The notes under the pieces were generated by a model that was not told where the DNA came from, did no database searches, and worked only from the letters and a program-made list of their open reading frames with translations. Shown piece after piece: positions 16,639-25,288 of a stretch of 64,000 nt of DNA (position 1 is its first letter; the number at the start of each line of letters is the position of its first letter). The position numbers and the translations under genes are program-made. This DNA is from Chitinophaga filiformis (lineage in GTDB: Bacteria; Bacteroidota; Bacteroidia; Chitinophagales; Chitinophagaceae): positions 57,247-121,246 of the forward strand of contig NZ_FNBN01000007.1 of assembly GCF_900102545.1 (NCBI RefSeq), in the 5' to 3' direction.

Positions 16639-17099
16639 TTGTATTTACCGGTTTTGGTGAACGATTAGTTACTTGTCTGCTGGAGGATTGTAGACGTAGT
16701 CGTAGTCGTAGGACCGGTAGTCGTAGTGCTAGAAGTAGCGATAGATTTTTCATGGTTTTTAAGTTTTGATGTTTAGTGTATTCGTGGTTGATAACGATGC
16801 GAATTTAAGTGTTTAGGTGATTCGGAGATGATTGTTTTGAGATTTTTTTTGGTGTTGAGGGTGGTATGCATTAAGTTATTTATTAAATTAAATAAAATGA
16901 TGAATATGTTTATTGGTGTTGCATTATCTACCCCTCATTGCTACATTACAAAACATTAGTTGCAAGAAGGACAAAGAGTCTGAAAAAATTTTGACTTAGC
17001 GGATAAACCTCTCGCAACAGTCCTAAAGACGATTTTCATCTTACACTCATTCTGAGAACTATCTAACTTCTAAATATTTTTTTGGCATTTAAAACCATC
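16639..17099. other. AT-rich intergenic stretch with a short ACT-repeat frame on the minus strand
   Basis: About 460 bp lie between the replication-type gene and arsR. On the minus strand at about 16670-16755, an ACTACG-type repeat encodes either LRLPVLRLRLRL after an ATG at 16753, ending at 16604, or, in another frame without ATG, a Thr-rich peptide (SSTTTTGPTTTTTST). Neither is convincing. The rest (16800-17090) is AT-rich upstream sequence of arsR. No RNA gene is seen. Confidence 0.4.
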
Positions 17100-17115
17100 A
17101 TCGTAATATTGCGAT
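17100..17115. promoter_or_regulatory. ArsR-box candidate at the arsR start
   Basis: ATCGTAATATTGCGAT is a dyad (ATCG...CGAT) ending one base before the arsR start codon. The same ATCGTAATATT core recurs before arsM at 17464. A bound ArsR here would block expression of its own gene. The assignment comes from repetition, symmetry and position. Confidence 0.6.
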
Positions 17116-17445
17116 ATGGGAGCCAGTAAAACAGACCTTTTCACTCAACAGCAGAATGAACTCGCCAGTATGGCGAAAGCGCTTGCGCATCCTGCACGTA
17201 TTGCCATTCTGCAATACCTGGTGAAAACAAATGCCTGCGTATGCGGGGACCTCGTGGAAGAATTAGGACTTGCCCAGGCGACCACTTCCCAGCATCTGAA
17301 AGAATTAAAGAACGCAGGGATCATCCAGGGAACTATTGAAGGCGCTAGTGTATGCTATTGCATTAATCCGGCGGTTTGGAAACAGTACAAGCAACTGTTC
17401 AACAGCTTTTTCGGAGAGGTGAGCCTGGAGAATAAGTGTTGTTGA
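17116..17445 (+). CDS. arsR: ArsR/SmtB family arsenic-responsive repressor
   Basis: This 109-residue winged-HTH protein has HPARIAILQYLV followed by NACVCGDLVEELGLAQATTS, where the Cys pair C-x-C at the start of the recognition region is the type of As(III) site seen in ArsR proteins. A further Cys pair ends the protein (ENKCC). It should repress the cluster until As(III) or Sb(III) binds. It is the first gene of the arsenic operon, 55 bp before arsM, with a matching operator-like sequence on each side. Good match in length and motif. Confidence 0.92.
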   Translation: MGASKTDLFTQQQNELASMAKALAHPARIAILQYLVKTNACVCGDLVEELGLAQATTSQHLKELKNAGIIQGTIEGASVCYCINPAVWKQYKQLFNSFFGEVSLENKCC

Positions 17446-17463
17446 TTTTTTTTGCCTCTATTC

Positions 17464-17479
17464 ATCGTAATATTACAAT
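17464..17479. promoter_or_regulatory. Second ArsR-box candidate, before arsM
   Basis: ATCGTAATATTACAAT repeats the first eleven bases of the sequence at 17100, 22 bp before the arsM start codon. It suggests a second repressor site controlling arsM and the genes behind it separately from arsR. Confidence 0.5.
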
Positions 17480-17500
17480 AATACTTTAAACTACACGCTT

Positions 17501-18346
17501 ATGTCAAACGATCAGCAAATCAAAGACATGGTGAAGCAGAAGTACAGTGAGATCGCTTTACAGGATAAAGCCGACAACCAGGCGTCCTGCTGCGGTTCCA
17601 GTTGTTGCTCCACAGAAGTATATAACATCATGAGTGATGATTACAGTACACTGGAAGGTTATAATGCAGATGCGGACCTTGGTCTGGGATGCGGTCTGCC
17701 AACCCAGTTTGCGCAGATCAAAAAGGGCGATACTGTAATAGACCTTGGCAGCGGTGCAGGAAATGACTGTTTTATAGCCAGACATGAAACAGGTGAAACA
17801 GGAAAGGTAATCGGAATAGATTTTACACCGGCAATGATAGAAAGGGCGCGTGCTAATGCAGAAGTACGCGGGTTTAATAATGTCGAGTTCAGACAGGGAG
17901 ATATTGAAAGCATGCCTGTTACGGCAAATGTGGCCGACGTAGTGGTAAGTAACTGTGTGTTGAATCTTGTGCCTAATAAGGATGCCGTGATAAAAGAGAT
18001 TTACCGGGTATTAAAACCAGGTGGTCACTTCAGTATTTCCGATATTGTACTGGAAGGGGACTTGCCGCCGGCAATACAGGAGGCGGCGGAGATGTATGCA
18101 GGCTGTGTATCGGGCGCTATACAGAAACAGGTGTACCTGGACCTGATACATGACAATGGTTTTACTGCTGTTACTGTACAGAAAGAGAAAGCTATTATTA
18201 TACCGGAGGATATCCTGTCACAATATCTATCCGCAGATGAAATAAAAGACTTTAAAAACAGTCAGACTGGTATATACAGCGTAACTGTATATGCGGAGAA
18301 ACCAACGGCTAACAGCTGTTGCGGGCCTGATTGCTGTACAAAATAA
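17501..18346 (+). CDS. arsM: Arsenite S-adenosylmethionine methyltransferase
   Basis: This 281-residue SAM methyltransferase converts As(III) to methylated arsenicals. The SAM motif is VIDLGSGAGNDCF (about 79-91). Three family Cys that bind As(III) are present: C64 in LGCGLP, C152 in SNCVLNL and C202 in YAGCVSG. It carries extra Cys pairs at both ends, SCCGSSCCS (29-37) and SCCGPDCC (272-279), which could capture As(III) for the active site. It lies in the ars operon, 8 bp before the acetyltransferase gene. The length and motif order match ArsM. Confidence 0.93.
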   Translation: MSNDQQIKDMVKQKYSEIALQDKADNQASCCGSSCCSTEVYNIMSDDYSTLEGYNADADLGLGCGLPTQFAQIKKGDTVIDLGSGAGNDCFIARHETGETGKVIGIDFTPAMIERARANAEVRGFNNVEFRQGDIESMPVTANVADVVVSNCVLNLVPNKDAVIKEIYRVLKPGGHFSISDIVLEGDLPPAIQEAAEMYAGCVSGAIQKQVYLDLIHDNGFTAVTVQKEKAIIIPEDILSQYLSADEIKDFKNSQTGIYSVTVYAEKPTANSCCGPDCCTK

Positions 18347-18354
18347 CATCGCGT

Positions 18355-18843
18355 ATGCAGATCATTTCCATGCAAGCTGCTCACTGGGAGCAGGTAAAAA
18401 CTATCTATGAAAGCGGCATTGCCACTGGTAATGCTACCTTCCAGACAAGCGCCCCTTCCTGGGAAGAATGGGACAAGGCGCATATACAACACTGCCGGCT
18501 GGTGGCTGTTGAAAATGATACTGTTCTTGGATGGGCTGCCCTTACACCTGTATCCGGCCGCTGTGTATATGCCGGCGTCGCTGAAGTAAGTGTATATGTA
18601 GCCGAAGCCGCAAGAGGGAAAGGAACAGGCAGTAAACTGATGCAGGCATTGATCAGTGAAAGTGAAGGTAATGGGTTCTGGACCTTACAGGCAGGAATTT
18701 TTCCTGAGAATACGGCGAGTATCAGGCTGCATGAGCAGCATGGATTCAGGCAGGTAGGCTATCGTGAGAAGATAGGTCAGATGAACGGCATCTGGCGGAA
18801 TACGGTGCTGATGGAAAGAAGAAGTAATGTTGTAGGAGTTTGA
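18355..18843 (+). CDS. GNAT acetyltransferase, ArsN1/phosphinothricin-type
   Basis: This 162-residue GNAT protein matches the phosphinothricin acetyltransferase group, with YESGIATGNATFQT at the start, VYAGVAEVSVYVAEAARGKG at the acetyl-CoA site and HEQHGFRQVGYREKIG near the end. Relatives in ars operons (ArsN1) acetylate the arsenic antibiotic arsinothricin. Its location between arsM and acr3, with 8 bp and 14 bp gaps, supports that role over herbicide-type substrates. The start used is the ATG at 18355; the frame opens eight codons earlier inside arsM. Confidence 0.85.
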   Translation: MQIISMQAAHWEQVKTIYESGIATGNATFQTSAPSWEEWDKAHIQHCRLVAVENDTVLGWAALTPVSGRCVYAGVAEVSVYVAEAARGKGTGSKLMQALISESEGNGFWTLQAGIFPENTASIRLHEQHGFRQVGYREKIGQMNGIWRNTVLMERRSNVVGV

Positions 18844-18857
18844 ATAAACAAATAAAT

Positions 18858-19943
18858 ATGTCCGCTAATAACTGTACACCTGCACACAACAGAAAACAAT
18901 TAAGTTTCCTGGACAGGTACCTAACGCTATGGATCTTCATAGCAATGGCTATTGGAGTAGCCACAGGATATTTCCTGCCTGCTTTTCCTTCCTACATTAA
19001 TCAGATGTCCAGTGGAACCACCAATATTCCGCTTGCCACAGGACTGATACTGATGATGTACCCTCCGCTTGCTAAAGTGCACTATGAGCAAATGGGACAG
19101 GTATTCCGGCATACAAAAATCCTGGGAGCCTCCCTCCTGCTGAACTGGATAATCGGCCCAATACTAATGTTCTTATTGGCTATTCTTTTTCTGAACGGGT
19201 ATCCCGAATATATGACGGGATTGATCCTGATCGGCCTTGCCCGTTGTATTGCGATGGTTATTGTATGGAATGAACTTGCGGAAGGCAGCCGTGAATATGC
19301 TGCAGGCCTGGTAGCGCTTAACAGCATCTTCCAGGTAGCGCTTTACAGTGTATATGCGTATGTGTTTATCACCGTATTACCGCCTTTATTCGGATTGAAA
19401 GGACTGAATATTGATATCAGTATCGGCGATATTGCCCGCAGTGTAATGATCTATCTGGGAGTACCATTTGCAGCCGGTATTATCAGCAGATATAGCCTGA
19501 TAAAGATCAAAGGGAAAGAGTGGTATACGCAGAAATTCATTCCTCTCATCTCTCCTGTTACGCTCATCGCATTATTGTTTACCATTGTTGTTATGTTCAG
19601 TCTCAAGGGTGACCTGATTGTACGCATTCCGCTGGATGTAGTGCGTATTGCTATTCCACTGATCATCTATTTTTCCATTATGTTCCTGCTGAGCTTTTTT
19701 ATTGGCAAGACATTGGGAGCAGATTATTCGAGAAATACTGCTATTGCCTTTACTGCTACCGGCAACAATTTCGAACTGGCTATTGCGGTGGCGATCGGCG
19801 TATTTGGTATCAATTCCGGGCAGGCATTTGCAGGCGTAATAGGACCACTGGTAGAAGTACCTGCTCTTATCGCCCTTGTAAATCTTGCATTCTGGCTGCG
19901 CAAAAAATGGTATAGCGCGGAAGTTCAAAACATAGTTGTTTAA
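18858..19943 (+). CDS. acr3: ACR3 family arsenite efflux transporter
   Basis: This 361-residue protein has ten hydrophobic segments and belongs to the ACR3 group of the BART superfamily, exporting As(III) across the inner membrane. The essential Cys of the fourth helix is C130 in GLARCIAMV, and the conserved Glu is E306 in GNNFELAIAVAIG. The frame opens at a TTG at 18840 overlapping the upstream stop; the ATG at 18858 is preferred. It sits between the acetyltransferase and arsC in one transcription unit. Confidence 0.95.
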   Translation: MSANNCTPAHNRKQLSFLDRYLTLWIFIAMAIGVATGYFLPAFPSYINQMSSGTTNIPLATGLILMMYPPLAKVHYEQMGQVFRHTKILGASLLLNWIIGPILMFLLAILFLNGYPEYMTGLILIGLARCIAMVIVWNELAEGSREYAAGLVALNSIFQVALYSVYAYVFITVLPPLFGLKGLNIDISIGDIARSVMIYLGVPFAAGIISRYSLIKIKGKEWYTQKFIPLISPVTLIALLFTIVVMFSLKGDLIVRIPLDVVRIAIPLIIYFSIMFLLSFFIGKTLGADYSRNTAIAFTATGNNFELAIAVAIGVFGINSGQAFAGVIGPLVEVPALIALVNLAFWLRKKWYSAEVQNIVV

Positions 19944-19962
19944 TCATTCAAATACAATCTTC

Positions 19963-20376
19963 ATGAAAAAAATACTCGTGCTCTGTACCGGCAATAGCTG
20001 CCGCAGCCAACTGGCAGAAGGATATTTAAAACACTTTGCGGGAGACAAAGCCATAGTTTACAGTGCAGGTGTTGAAACACATGGCGTAAATCCTAAAGCA
20101 GTGGCTATTATGGCGGAAGACGGCATTGATATTTCCGGTCATACTTCCAACAATGTTAACGAGTATAGAGATATCGATTTCGACTATGTAATTACCGTGT
20201 GTGATAATGCGAAAGAACGCTGCCCTGTTTTCCCATCATCCGCAGTAAAGTTTCATGAGAACTTTCCGGACCCGGCGAAGGCAACAGGAACTCCGGATCA
20301 GATCATGGAATCATTCCGTAACGTCCGTGAACAGATTAAAGCGTACTCCAGACAATTTGTTGAGAATAATCTTTAG
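19963..20376 (+). CDS. arsC: Arsenate reductase, thioredoxin-coupled (low-Mr phosphatase fold)
   Basis: This 137-residue enzyme reduces As(V) to As(III) for export by Acr3. The phosphatase-like loop is CTGNSCRSQ, with C8 as nucleophile. C80 and C87 in TVCDNAKERCPVFP relay the disulfide, as in the Staphylococcus aureus pI258 enzyme (C10, C82, C89). The start is the ATG at 19963, nine codons into the open frame. It is the last gene of the arsenic cluster and is followed by a terminator. Confidence 0.94.
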   Translation: MKKILVLCTGNSCRSQLAEGYLKHFAGDKAIVYSAGVETHGVNPKAVAIMAEDGIDISGHTSNNVNEYRDIDFDYVITVCDNAKERCPVFPSSAVKFHENFPDPAKATGTPDQIMESFRNVREQIKAYSRQFVENNL

Positions 20377-20434
20377 GCATTATCCGCCCTCTTCCACATT
20401 GATCGGGAACCGGACATGACGCTAAAAAGATAGT

Positions 20435-20476
20435 AAATGAAGTGGTGCTCTTTAACGGGGCGCCACTTCTTCATTT
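20435..20476 (+). terminator. Terminator of the arsenic operon
   Basis: AAATGAAGTGGTGC (20435-20448) pairs with GCCACTTCTTCATTT (20462-20476) with one bulged base; T-rich sequence forms the end of the stem. It lies 59 bp after the arsC stop. The remaining 140 bp up to 20620 show nothing clear. Confidence 0.65.
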
Positions 20477-20619
20477 ATACCGGGGCGGGAGCAATAAATG
20501 ACTTTATAATCAAAGAATAGAAAACCGTATATTAGGTACGCTACCGACGAGCGTATATTATGTTATTCATCTGTAGCAAAACTATCCGGACATACTATTT
20601 ATTTCATCAATAAATATCA

Positions 20620-22656
20620 ATGATGTATTACCGCTACGTGCTTGCTATTTGCCTTCTTTTGCTATATAAAGTTTCTTCCGGACAGGATAAATGGAAGATC
20701 AATGCTGAAAAGATTGATGCGTCCAATTATTATGGCATCACTGCTGCCAATGGGATGATTGGCATTGTATCTTCACCTGAACCTTTCAAGGTGAAGGATG
20801 TGGTACTTGCAGGCGCTTATGACCTTTATGGCCGTGGCAGGGTCAGTAACTTCCTGAAGAGCTTCAACCTGCTGAATATGTATCTTGAAGTGGATGGCAA
20901 AAGAGTGGATGCGACATCGGCAAGCAACTTTCGGCAGTCGCTCGATATGCAGCACGGAGGCTTCAGCACATCATTTGATTATACAGATAAAGCTGCTGTC
21001 ACAACAACCTACTACGCCTTACGCCATCTGCCTTTTACCGTGCTGATGGATGTGGAGATAAGGGCTAAAAAAGATATCACTATTACCGGCGCGAGTGTGA
21101 TGGAAGCACCGGACGCGCTTCGTGACGTTCAAAATTACTACAATGAAATAGACAGACCACATGTAACGATATCCCTGCTTACTTCTTCAGCAAAAAGTCC
21201 TACCGGTAAATTGCTCATGTGTGCTTCCAATACTTTTTTATTTGCGGAGCCGCATGGTAAGGAACCTAAGGTCATTCATGAGATGTGGGACAACAACATG
21301 CATCTGATGAAATTTACACGCACCATTAAGGCGGGTGAAACGTATCGTTATTCCATTGCCGGTTCTTCCATTACATCTGCGCAGCATGATGATCCCCTGA
21401 ATGAAGCTGAACGCATGACACTCTATGCCAAGCTGGAAGGTCGGGAAAGGTTGATCAGCTTTCACAACAAGGCCTGGGATGATTTATGGAAGAGCGATAT
21501 TGTTATTGATGGTGATGCGCAGGTGCAACAGGATGTACATAGCATGCTATATCATTTGTATGCATTCAGCAGAGAGGGTACGGGATATTCTTTATCGCCC
21601 ATGGGATTGTCTGGCCTCGGTTACAATGGTCACGTTTTCTGGGATGCCGATCTGTGGATGTACCCGGCCTTGCTAATGCTTCATCCGGAGCTGGCAAAGA
21701 ATATGGTGGAGTATCGTTATAAAAGGCTTGATGCTGCTAAGCGTAATGCATTTTCGCATGGCTTTAAAGGCGCTATGTTCCCATGGGAAAGTGCGGAAAG
21801 CGGTGTGGAAGAAACACCTGTATGGGCGCTAAGTGGTCCGTTTGAACATCATATCACTGCTGATGTAGCGATGGCTGCATATCATTATTACAACGTAACG
21901 CAGGACAAAGAATGGCTGAAAGAAAAAGGCTGGCCGATACTGTCAGCAACGGCAGATTTCTGGGCGAGTCGTGTTGAGCGTAATGGCCCTGGAAAATATG
22001 ATATCAAAAACGTAGTGGCTGCAGATGAATGGGCAGAGAATGTTGACAATAACGCTTTCACCAATGCTGCTGCAAAAGCGAATCTGTATGCTGCTATTGA
22101 GGCGGCGAAACTGTTAGGTATTACACCTGATGCTGACTGGAAAAACGTTGCCGATAATATACCCATTTTAAAGCTTGATAATGGTGTCACTCAAGAGCAT
22201 GCAACGTATAAGGGAGAAGGTATAAAACAGGCGGATGTGAACCTGCTGGCCTATCCTTTAAAAGAAATTACAGATGCCTCCCAGATAAAAAAGGATCTTG
22301 ATTATTACGCCACGCGTGTCCCCAATGAAGGTACACCTGCCATGACACAGGCCATTTTTGCATTGTTGTATGCGAGATTAGGGGATGCAGGCAAAGCCAC
22401 TCACTTCTTCAAAGATTCTTATGAGCCAAATCTGAATCCGCCTTTCAGGGTGATTGCAGAAACCAAGGGCGGTACCAATCCATATTTCGCCACAGGGGCA
22501 GGTGGTATACTGCAATGTGTAATGATGGGCTTTGGCGGACTTGATATTACATCTCAGGGGATAAAGCAGGTGAAATCCGTTTTGCCTGAGGGCTGGAAAA
22601 GTCTGACGATAACAGGCGTTGGGCCTGATAAGAAAACCTATCTTATCAAAAAGTAA
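20620..22656 (+). CDS. Secreted glycoside hydrolase family 65-like enzyme
   Basis: This 678-residue protein has a signal peptide (MMYYRYVLAICLLLLYKVSS, cut near GQ). A beta-sandwich N-terminal part (about 25-270) and an (alpha/alpha)6-barrel are typical of GH65 (trehalose, maltose, kojibiose or glucosyl-galactosyl substrates). Barrel marks are GHVFWDADLWMYPALLML and VVAADEWAENVDNNAFTN, where E470 aligns with the catalytic acid of the family. The wording ADEW..NVDNNAFTN and the lack of a clear phosphate pocket favour a hydrolase over a phosphorylase. It probably acts in the periplasm. It has no SusC/SusD neighbours. The substrate is not readable from sequence. Confidence 0.85.
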   Translation: MMYYRYVLAICLLLLYKVSSGQDKWKINAEKIDASNYYGITAANGMIGIVSSPEPFKVKDVVLAGAYDLYGRGRVSNFLKSFNLLNMYLEVDGKRVDATSASNFRQSLDMQHGGFSTSFDYTDKAAVTTTYYALRHLPFTVLMDVEIRAKKDITITGASVMEAPDALRDVQNYYNEIDRPHVTISLLTSSAKSPTGKLLMCASNTFLFAEPHGKEPKVIHEMWDNNMHLMKFTRTIKAGETYRYSIAGSSITSAQHDDPLNEAERMTLYAKLEGRERLISFHNKAWDDLWKSDIVIDGDAQVQQDVHSMLYHLYAFSREGTGYSLSPMGLSGLGYNGHVFWDADLWMYPALLMLHPELAKNMVEYRYKRLDAAKRNAFSHGFKGAMFPWESAESGVEETPVWALSGPFEHHITADVAMAAYHYYNVTQDKEWLKEKGWPILSATADFWASRVERNGPGKYDIKNVVAADEWAENVDNNAFTNAAAKANLYAAIEAAKLLGITPDADWKNVADNIPILKLDNGVTQEHATYKGEGIKQADVNLLAYPLKEITDASQIKKDLDYYATRVPNEGTPAMTQAIFALLYARLGDAGKATHFFKDSYEPNLNPPFRVIAETKGGTNPYFATGAGGILQCVMMGFGGLDITSQGIKQVKSVLPEGWKSLTITGVGPDKKTYLIKK

Positions 22657-22701
22657 TTGAACTTTATAACAAACTAAATTGAACTTTGTAACAAACCTGT
22701 G
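22654..22701. repeat. Short tandem duplication at the GH65 stop codon
   Basis: TAATTGAACTTTATAACAAAC (beginning at the stop codon) is followed at once by TAAATTGAACTTTGTAACAAAC, two near-identical units of about 22 bp. It fits the pattern of duplicated gene ends seen elsewhere in the window. Confidence 0.6.
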
Positions 22702-22716
22702 CAGAACAGGAGTCTG

Positions 22717-22724
22717 TAATTTTG
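22717..22724 (+). promoter_or_regulatory. Candidate -7 box of the SDR gene
   Basis: TAATTTTG matches the Bacteroidota TAnnTTTG box, 22 bp before the SDR start codon. No TTG was found at the ideal distance upstream, so confidence is limited. Confidence 0.4.
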
Positions 22725-22746
22725 AGTAACGTTAAAACTTAAAATT

Positions 22747-23583
22747 ATGACTAGAGTTTGGTTTATTACAGGCAGTTCAAGGGGATTGGGAAGAAGTCTG
22801 ACCGCTGCCGTACTGGCAAAAGGAGACCTGGTAGCAGCTACTGCAAGAAATCCTGCGCAGCTGAATGACCTGGTAGCACAATATGGCGACAATATTTTGC
22901 CTGTTCAGCTGGATGTAACAGATTATAAGCAGGTATATAAGGCGATAGAAGATACGATTGCGCATTTTGGCAGGATTGATGTACTGGTGAATAATGCTGG
23001 CTTTGGCATTATGGGGGCTGCAGAAGCCTTCACAGATGAGCAGGTGCGCAGTCAGTTTGAGACCAATCTGTATGCGCCTGTGGAAATTACAAGGGCCGTA
23101 TTGCCATACATGAGGAAACAGCGTTCTGGCAGGATATTGCAGGTGAGTTCTATAGGTGGACGTATCACCAGTATGGGATTAAGCATCTACCAGAGTGCCA
23201 AGTGGGGGTTATCCGGATTTAGTGAGGCACTGGCGAAAGAAGTGGCGCCGTTGGGTATAAAGGTCACTTCTGTTGAACCAGGCGGATTCCGTACGGACTG
23301 GGGAGGTGATTCCATGAGTTATGCTCCGCAGGTAGAGGGTTATGAATCGACTGTTGACAGCAGAAGCGAGATCTTTAAGAACAATCAATTCATCCCTAAA
23401 GGCAACCCAGCTAAAGCTGCGAAAGTGCTGGTAGAGCTGGCAGATCATCCGGAACCACCTGTACATCTTGTATTAGGCAGTGATGCTACTTCGCTGTTGA
23501 AACAGGCAGATGCGGTAAGACGGGAAGAGCTGGAAAAATGGCTTTCAGTAAGTGAATCAACTGATGAGGACAATGCTAAATAA
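22747..23583 (+). CDS. Short-chain dehydrogenase/reductase
   Basis: This 278-residue classical SDR has cofactor motif TGSSRGLG (8-15), NNAG at 82-85 and active-site S134/S135, Y148 and K152 (YQSAK). The Arg and Ser after the first Gly suggest NADP(H). It resembles the oxidoreductases often annotated as 3-oxoacyl-reductase-like or retinol-dehydrogenase-like; the substrate is unknown. It is followed, 64 bp on, by an AraC-type regulator gene in the same direction, a pairing in which the regulator commonly controls the SDR. Confidence 0.88.
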   Translation: MTRVWFITGSSRGLGRSLTAAVLAKGDLVAATARNPAQLNDLVAQYGDNILPVQLDVTDYKQVYKAIEDTIAHFGRIDVLVNNAGFGIMGAAEAFTDEQVRSQFETNLYAPVEITRAVLPYMRKQRSGRILQVSSIGGRITSMGLSIYQSAKWGLSGFSEALAKEVAPLGIKVTSVEPGGFRTDWGGDSMSYAPQVEGYESTVDSRSEIFKNNQFIPKGNPAKAAKVLVELADHPEPPVHLVLGSDATSLLKQADAVRREELEKWLSVSESTDEDNAK

Positions 23584-23603
23584 TTCCTAGTTTTGATTAT
23601 CAT

Positions 23604-23630
23604 GTATAGCTGCTTTCCCGGCAGCTATAC
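23604..23630 (+). terminator. Hairpin between the SDR and AraC genes
   Basis: GTATAGCTGC (23604-23613) pairs perfectly with GCAGCTATAC (23621-23630), extended by ATCAT/ATCATG flanks. Only a short T stretch follows, so it could be a weak terminator or a regulator site. Confidence 0.5.
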
Positions 23631-23647
23631 TATCATGTTTATGATAT

Positions 23648-24445
23648 ATGAATGAGCAAAAATCATTGAAACAGATCACTTATTCCTGCTATTATAACCA
23701 GACGAGAGAAGGTGAGCAATTTGTTCCCGAGCATGTGTTCAGTTACCAGATAGCTGGTACACTTACTATGTCGGATGGGGAAAAACAGTATCCCTTCCAG
23801 GAAGGTGCTTTCAGATTAACCAGAAGAAACAGCCTTATAAAATTCACCAAACAGCCGCCGGCAAATGGTGAATATAAAAACATCTCTGTTTTCCTTGATC
23901 AGCAGACGCTCAGGAACTTTGGTATTGAGTATGGGTATACTTCTGAGAAACATCTGCAAACACAGCCGGTCATATTGTTACACCCCCATCCTCTTTTGAA
24001 GAGTTATATGGATTCCCTGCAGCCTTATGACGCCCTGATGCATGGTAACAATGAAGTGCTGTTGTCATTGAAGGTGAAAGAAGCGGTGGCTGTGCTGCTG
24101 CAAACTAATCCGGCGTTAAAAGACATACTGTTTGATCTGACAGAACCCGGGAAGATTGACCTGGAAGCCTTTATGAACAGGAATTTTCATTTTAATGTGC
24201 CACTCGACAGGTTTGCTTATTTAACAGGGAGGAGTTTATCGACTTTCAAGCGGGATTTCGAAAAAACATTCAATGCAACTCCTGGTAAATGGCTGCAGCA
24301 GAAGAGGTTACAGGAAGCGCACTATCGGATCAAAGAAAAAGGCGAGGCCCCGTCTGATGTGTATATTGATGTAGGATTCGAAGATCTCTCCCACTTCTCC
24401 TTCGCATTCAAGAAAATGTATGGAGTGGCGCCCAGCAGGGTTTAA
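23648..24445 (+). CDS. AraC family transcriptional regulator
   Basis: This 265-residue protein has an N-terminal cupin-like effector region (about 10-150) of the kind often annotated as exsA-like in Bacteroidota, and a C-terminal double HTH (about 168-265). The HTH shows VPLDRFAYLTGRSLSTFKRD and DVGFEDLSHFSFAFKKMYGV. Position suggests control of the adjacent SDR gene. The inducer is unknown. Confidence 0.85.
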   Translation: MNEQKSLKQITYSCYYNQTREGEQFVPEHVFSYQIAGTLTMSDGEKQYPFQEGAFRLTRRNSLIKFTKQPPANGEYKNISVFLDQQTLRNFGIEYGYTSEKHLQTQPVILLHPHPLLKSYMDSLQPYDALMHGNNEVLLSLKVKEAVAVLLQTNPALKDILFDLTEPGKIDLEAFMNRNFHFNVPLDRFAYLTGRSLSTFKRDFEKTFNATPGKWLQQKRLQEAHYRIKEKGEAPSDVYIDVGFEDLSHFSFAFKKMYGVAPSRV

Positions 24446-24486
24446 GTCACTGTACTGCTGAAAGTGTAAAAAAACACTTGCCGAAA

Positions 24487-24503
24487 TACTAATATTATTA
24501 GTA
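24487..24503. promoter_or_regulatory. Perfect dyad upstream of the imuA-imuB-dnaE2 cassette
   Basis: TACTAAT-ATT-ATTAGTA is a perfect 17-bp inverted repeat, 46 bp before the imuA start. Such cassettes are usually repressed by LexA or a LexA-like regulator, so this is the natural candidate operator. No regulator gene for it lies in the window. Confidence 0.5.
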
Positions 24504-24549
24504 ATATTGCTAAACAAATTAGTTGTTCGTATTCAATCAGCAGTCAGGT

Positions 24550-25287
24550 ATGCCAGCAGTAAAAGCAGATATTATTTCACAATTGCAGCAAGATATCCTT
24601 CGCATACAAGGGTTCAGGTCAAAGCTTACCGATACGATACCGGATATAGACCTGGGGCCTGTGAACACTGCTTTTCCGAATGCTATTTTCCCAACAGGCG
24701 CTGTGCATGAATTTCTCTGTGCCTTCAGGGAGCATGCTGCTGCCACTACTGGTTTTGTGAGCGTCCTGGCTGGCAATCTGATGCAACGCGGAGGCGCCTG
24801 CATCTGGATAAGCGTAGCCAGGACGCTCTTCCCTCCTTCTCTTAAGACATTTGGTATAGAGCCCGACAGGGTTATTTTCATAGATCTGCAACGGATAAAA
24901 GATGCGCTCTGGGCATTGGAGGAAGCGCTTAAATGCCCGGGTATTGCAGCTGTGATTGCTGAAATACCGGAGATCAGCTTTACACAATCACGGCGTTTGC
25001 AGCTGGTGGTGGAACAAAGCAAGGTGACTGGTTTTATTCTCCGCACGTCTGCCAGAGCGGCCAGTACTACGGCATGTGTAACGCGGTGGAAGATCACTTC
25101 ATTACCCAGCGAACTGGAAGATGGGATGCCGGGAGTGGGTTATCCCCGCTGGCATGTGGAACTGTTAAAGGTACGCAATGGGCGTCCCGGCGCCTGGAAG
25201 ATGGAATGGGCAGAAGGGAAATGTGTAGTTATTCCAGGCAATGCTACTACTGCTATCATACAGGAGCAGCAATTAAAGGTGGGGTGA
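24550..25287 (+). CDS. imuA: ImuA-like protein of the mutagenesis cassette
   Basis: This 245-residue RecA/SulA-like protein is of the type preceding imuB in Bacteroidota. Features are VNTAFPNAIFPTGAVHEFLC near the start, GACIWISVARTLFPPSLKTF, VIFIDLQRIKDALWALEEAL and RWKITSLPSE near the end. No intact Walker A is seen. It is thought to support ImuB and DnaE2 in DNA-damage tolerance. The frame opens at a TTG at 24523; the ATG at 24550 is chosen. One base separates its stop from the imuB start, which indicates tight coupling. Confidence 0.82.
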   Translation: MPAVKADIISQLQQDILRIQGFRSKLTDTIPDIDLGPVNTAFPNAIFPTGAVHEFLCAFREHAAATTGFVSVLAGNLMQRGGACIWISVARTLFPPSLKTFGIEPDRVIFIDLQRIKDALWALEEALKCPGIAAVIAEIPEISFTQSRRLQLVVEQSKVTGFILRTSARAASTTACVTRWKITSLPSELEDGMPGVGYPRWHVELLKVRNGRPGAWKMEWAEGKCVVIPGNATTAIIQEQQLKVG

Positions 25288-25288
25288 T

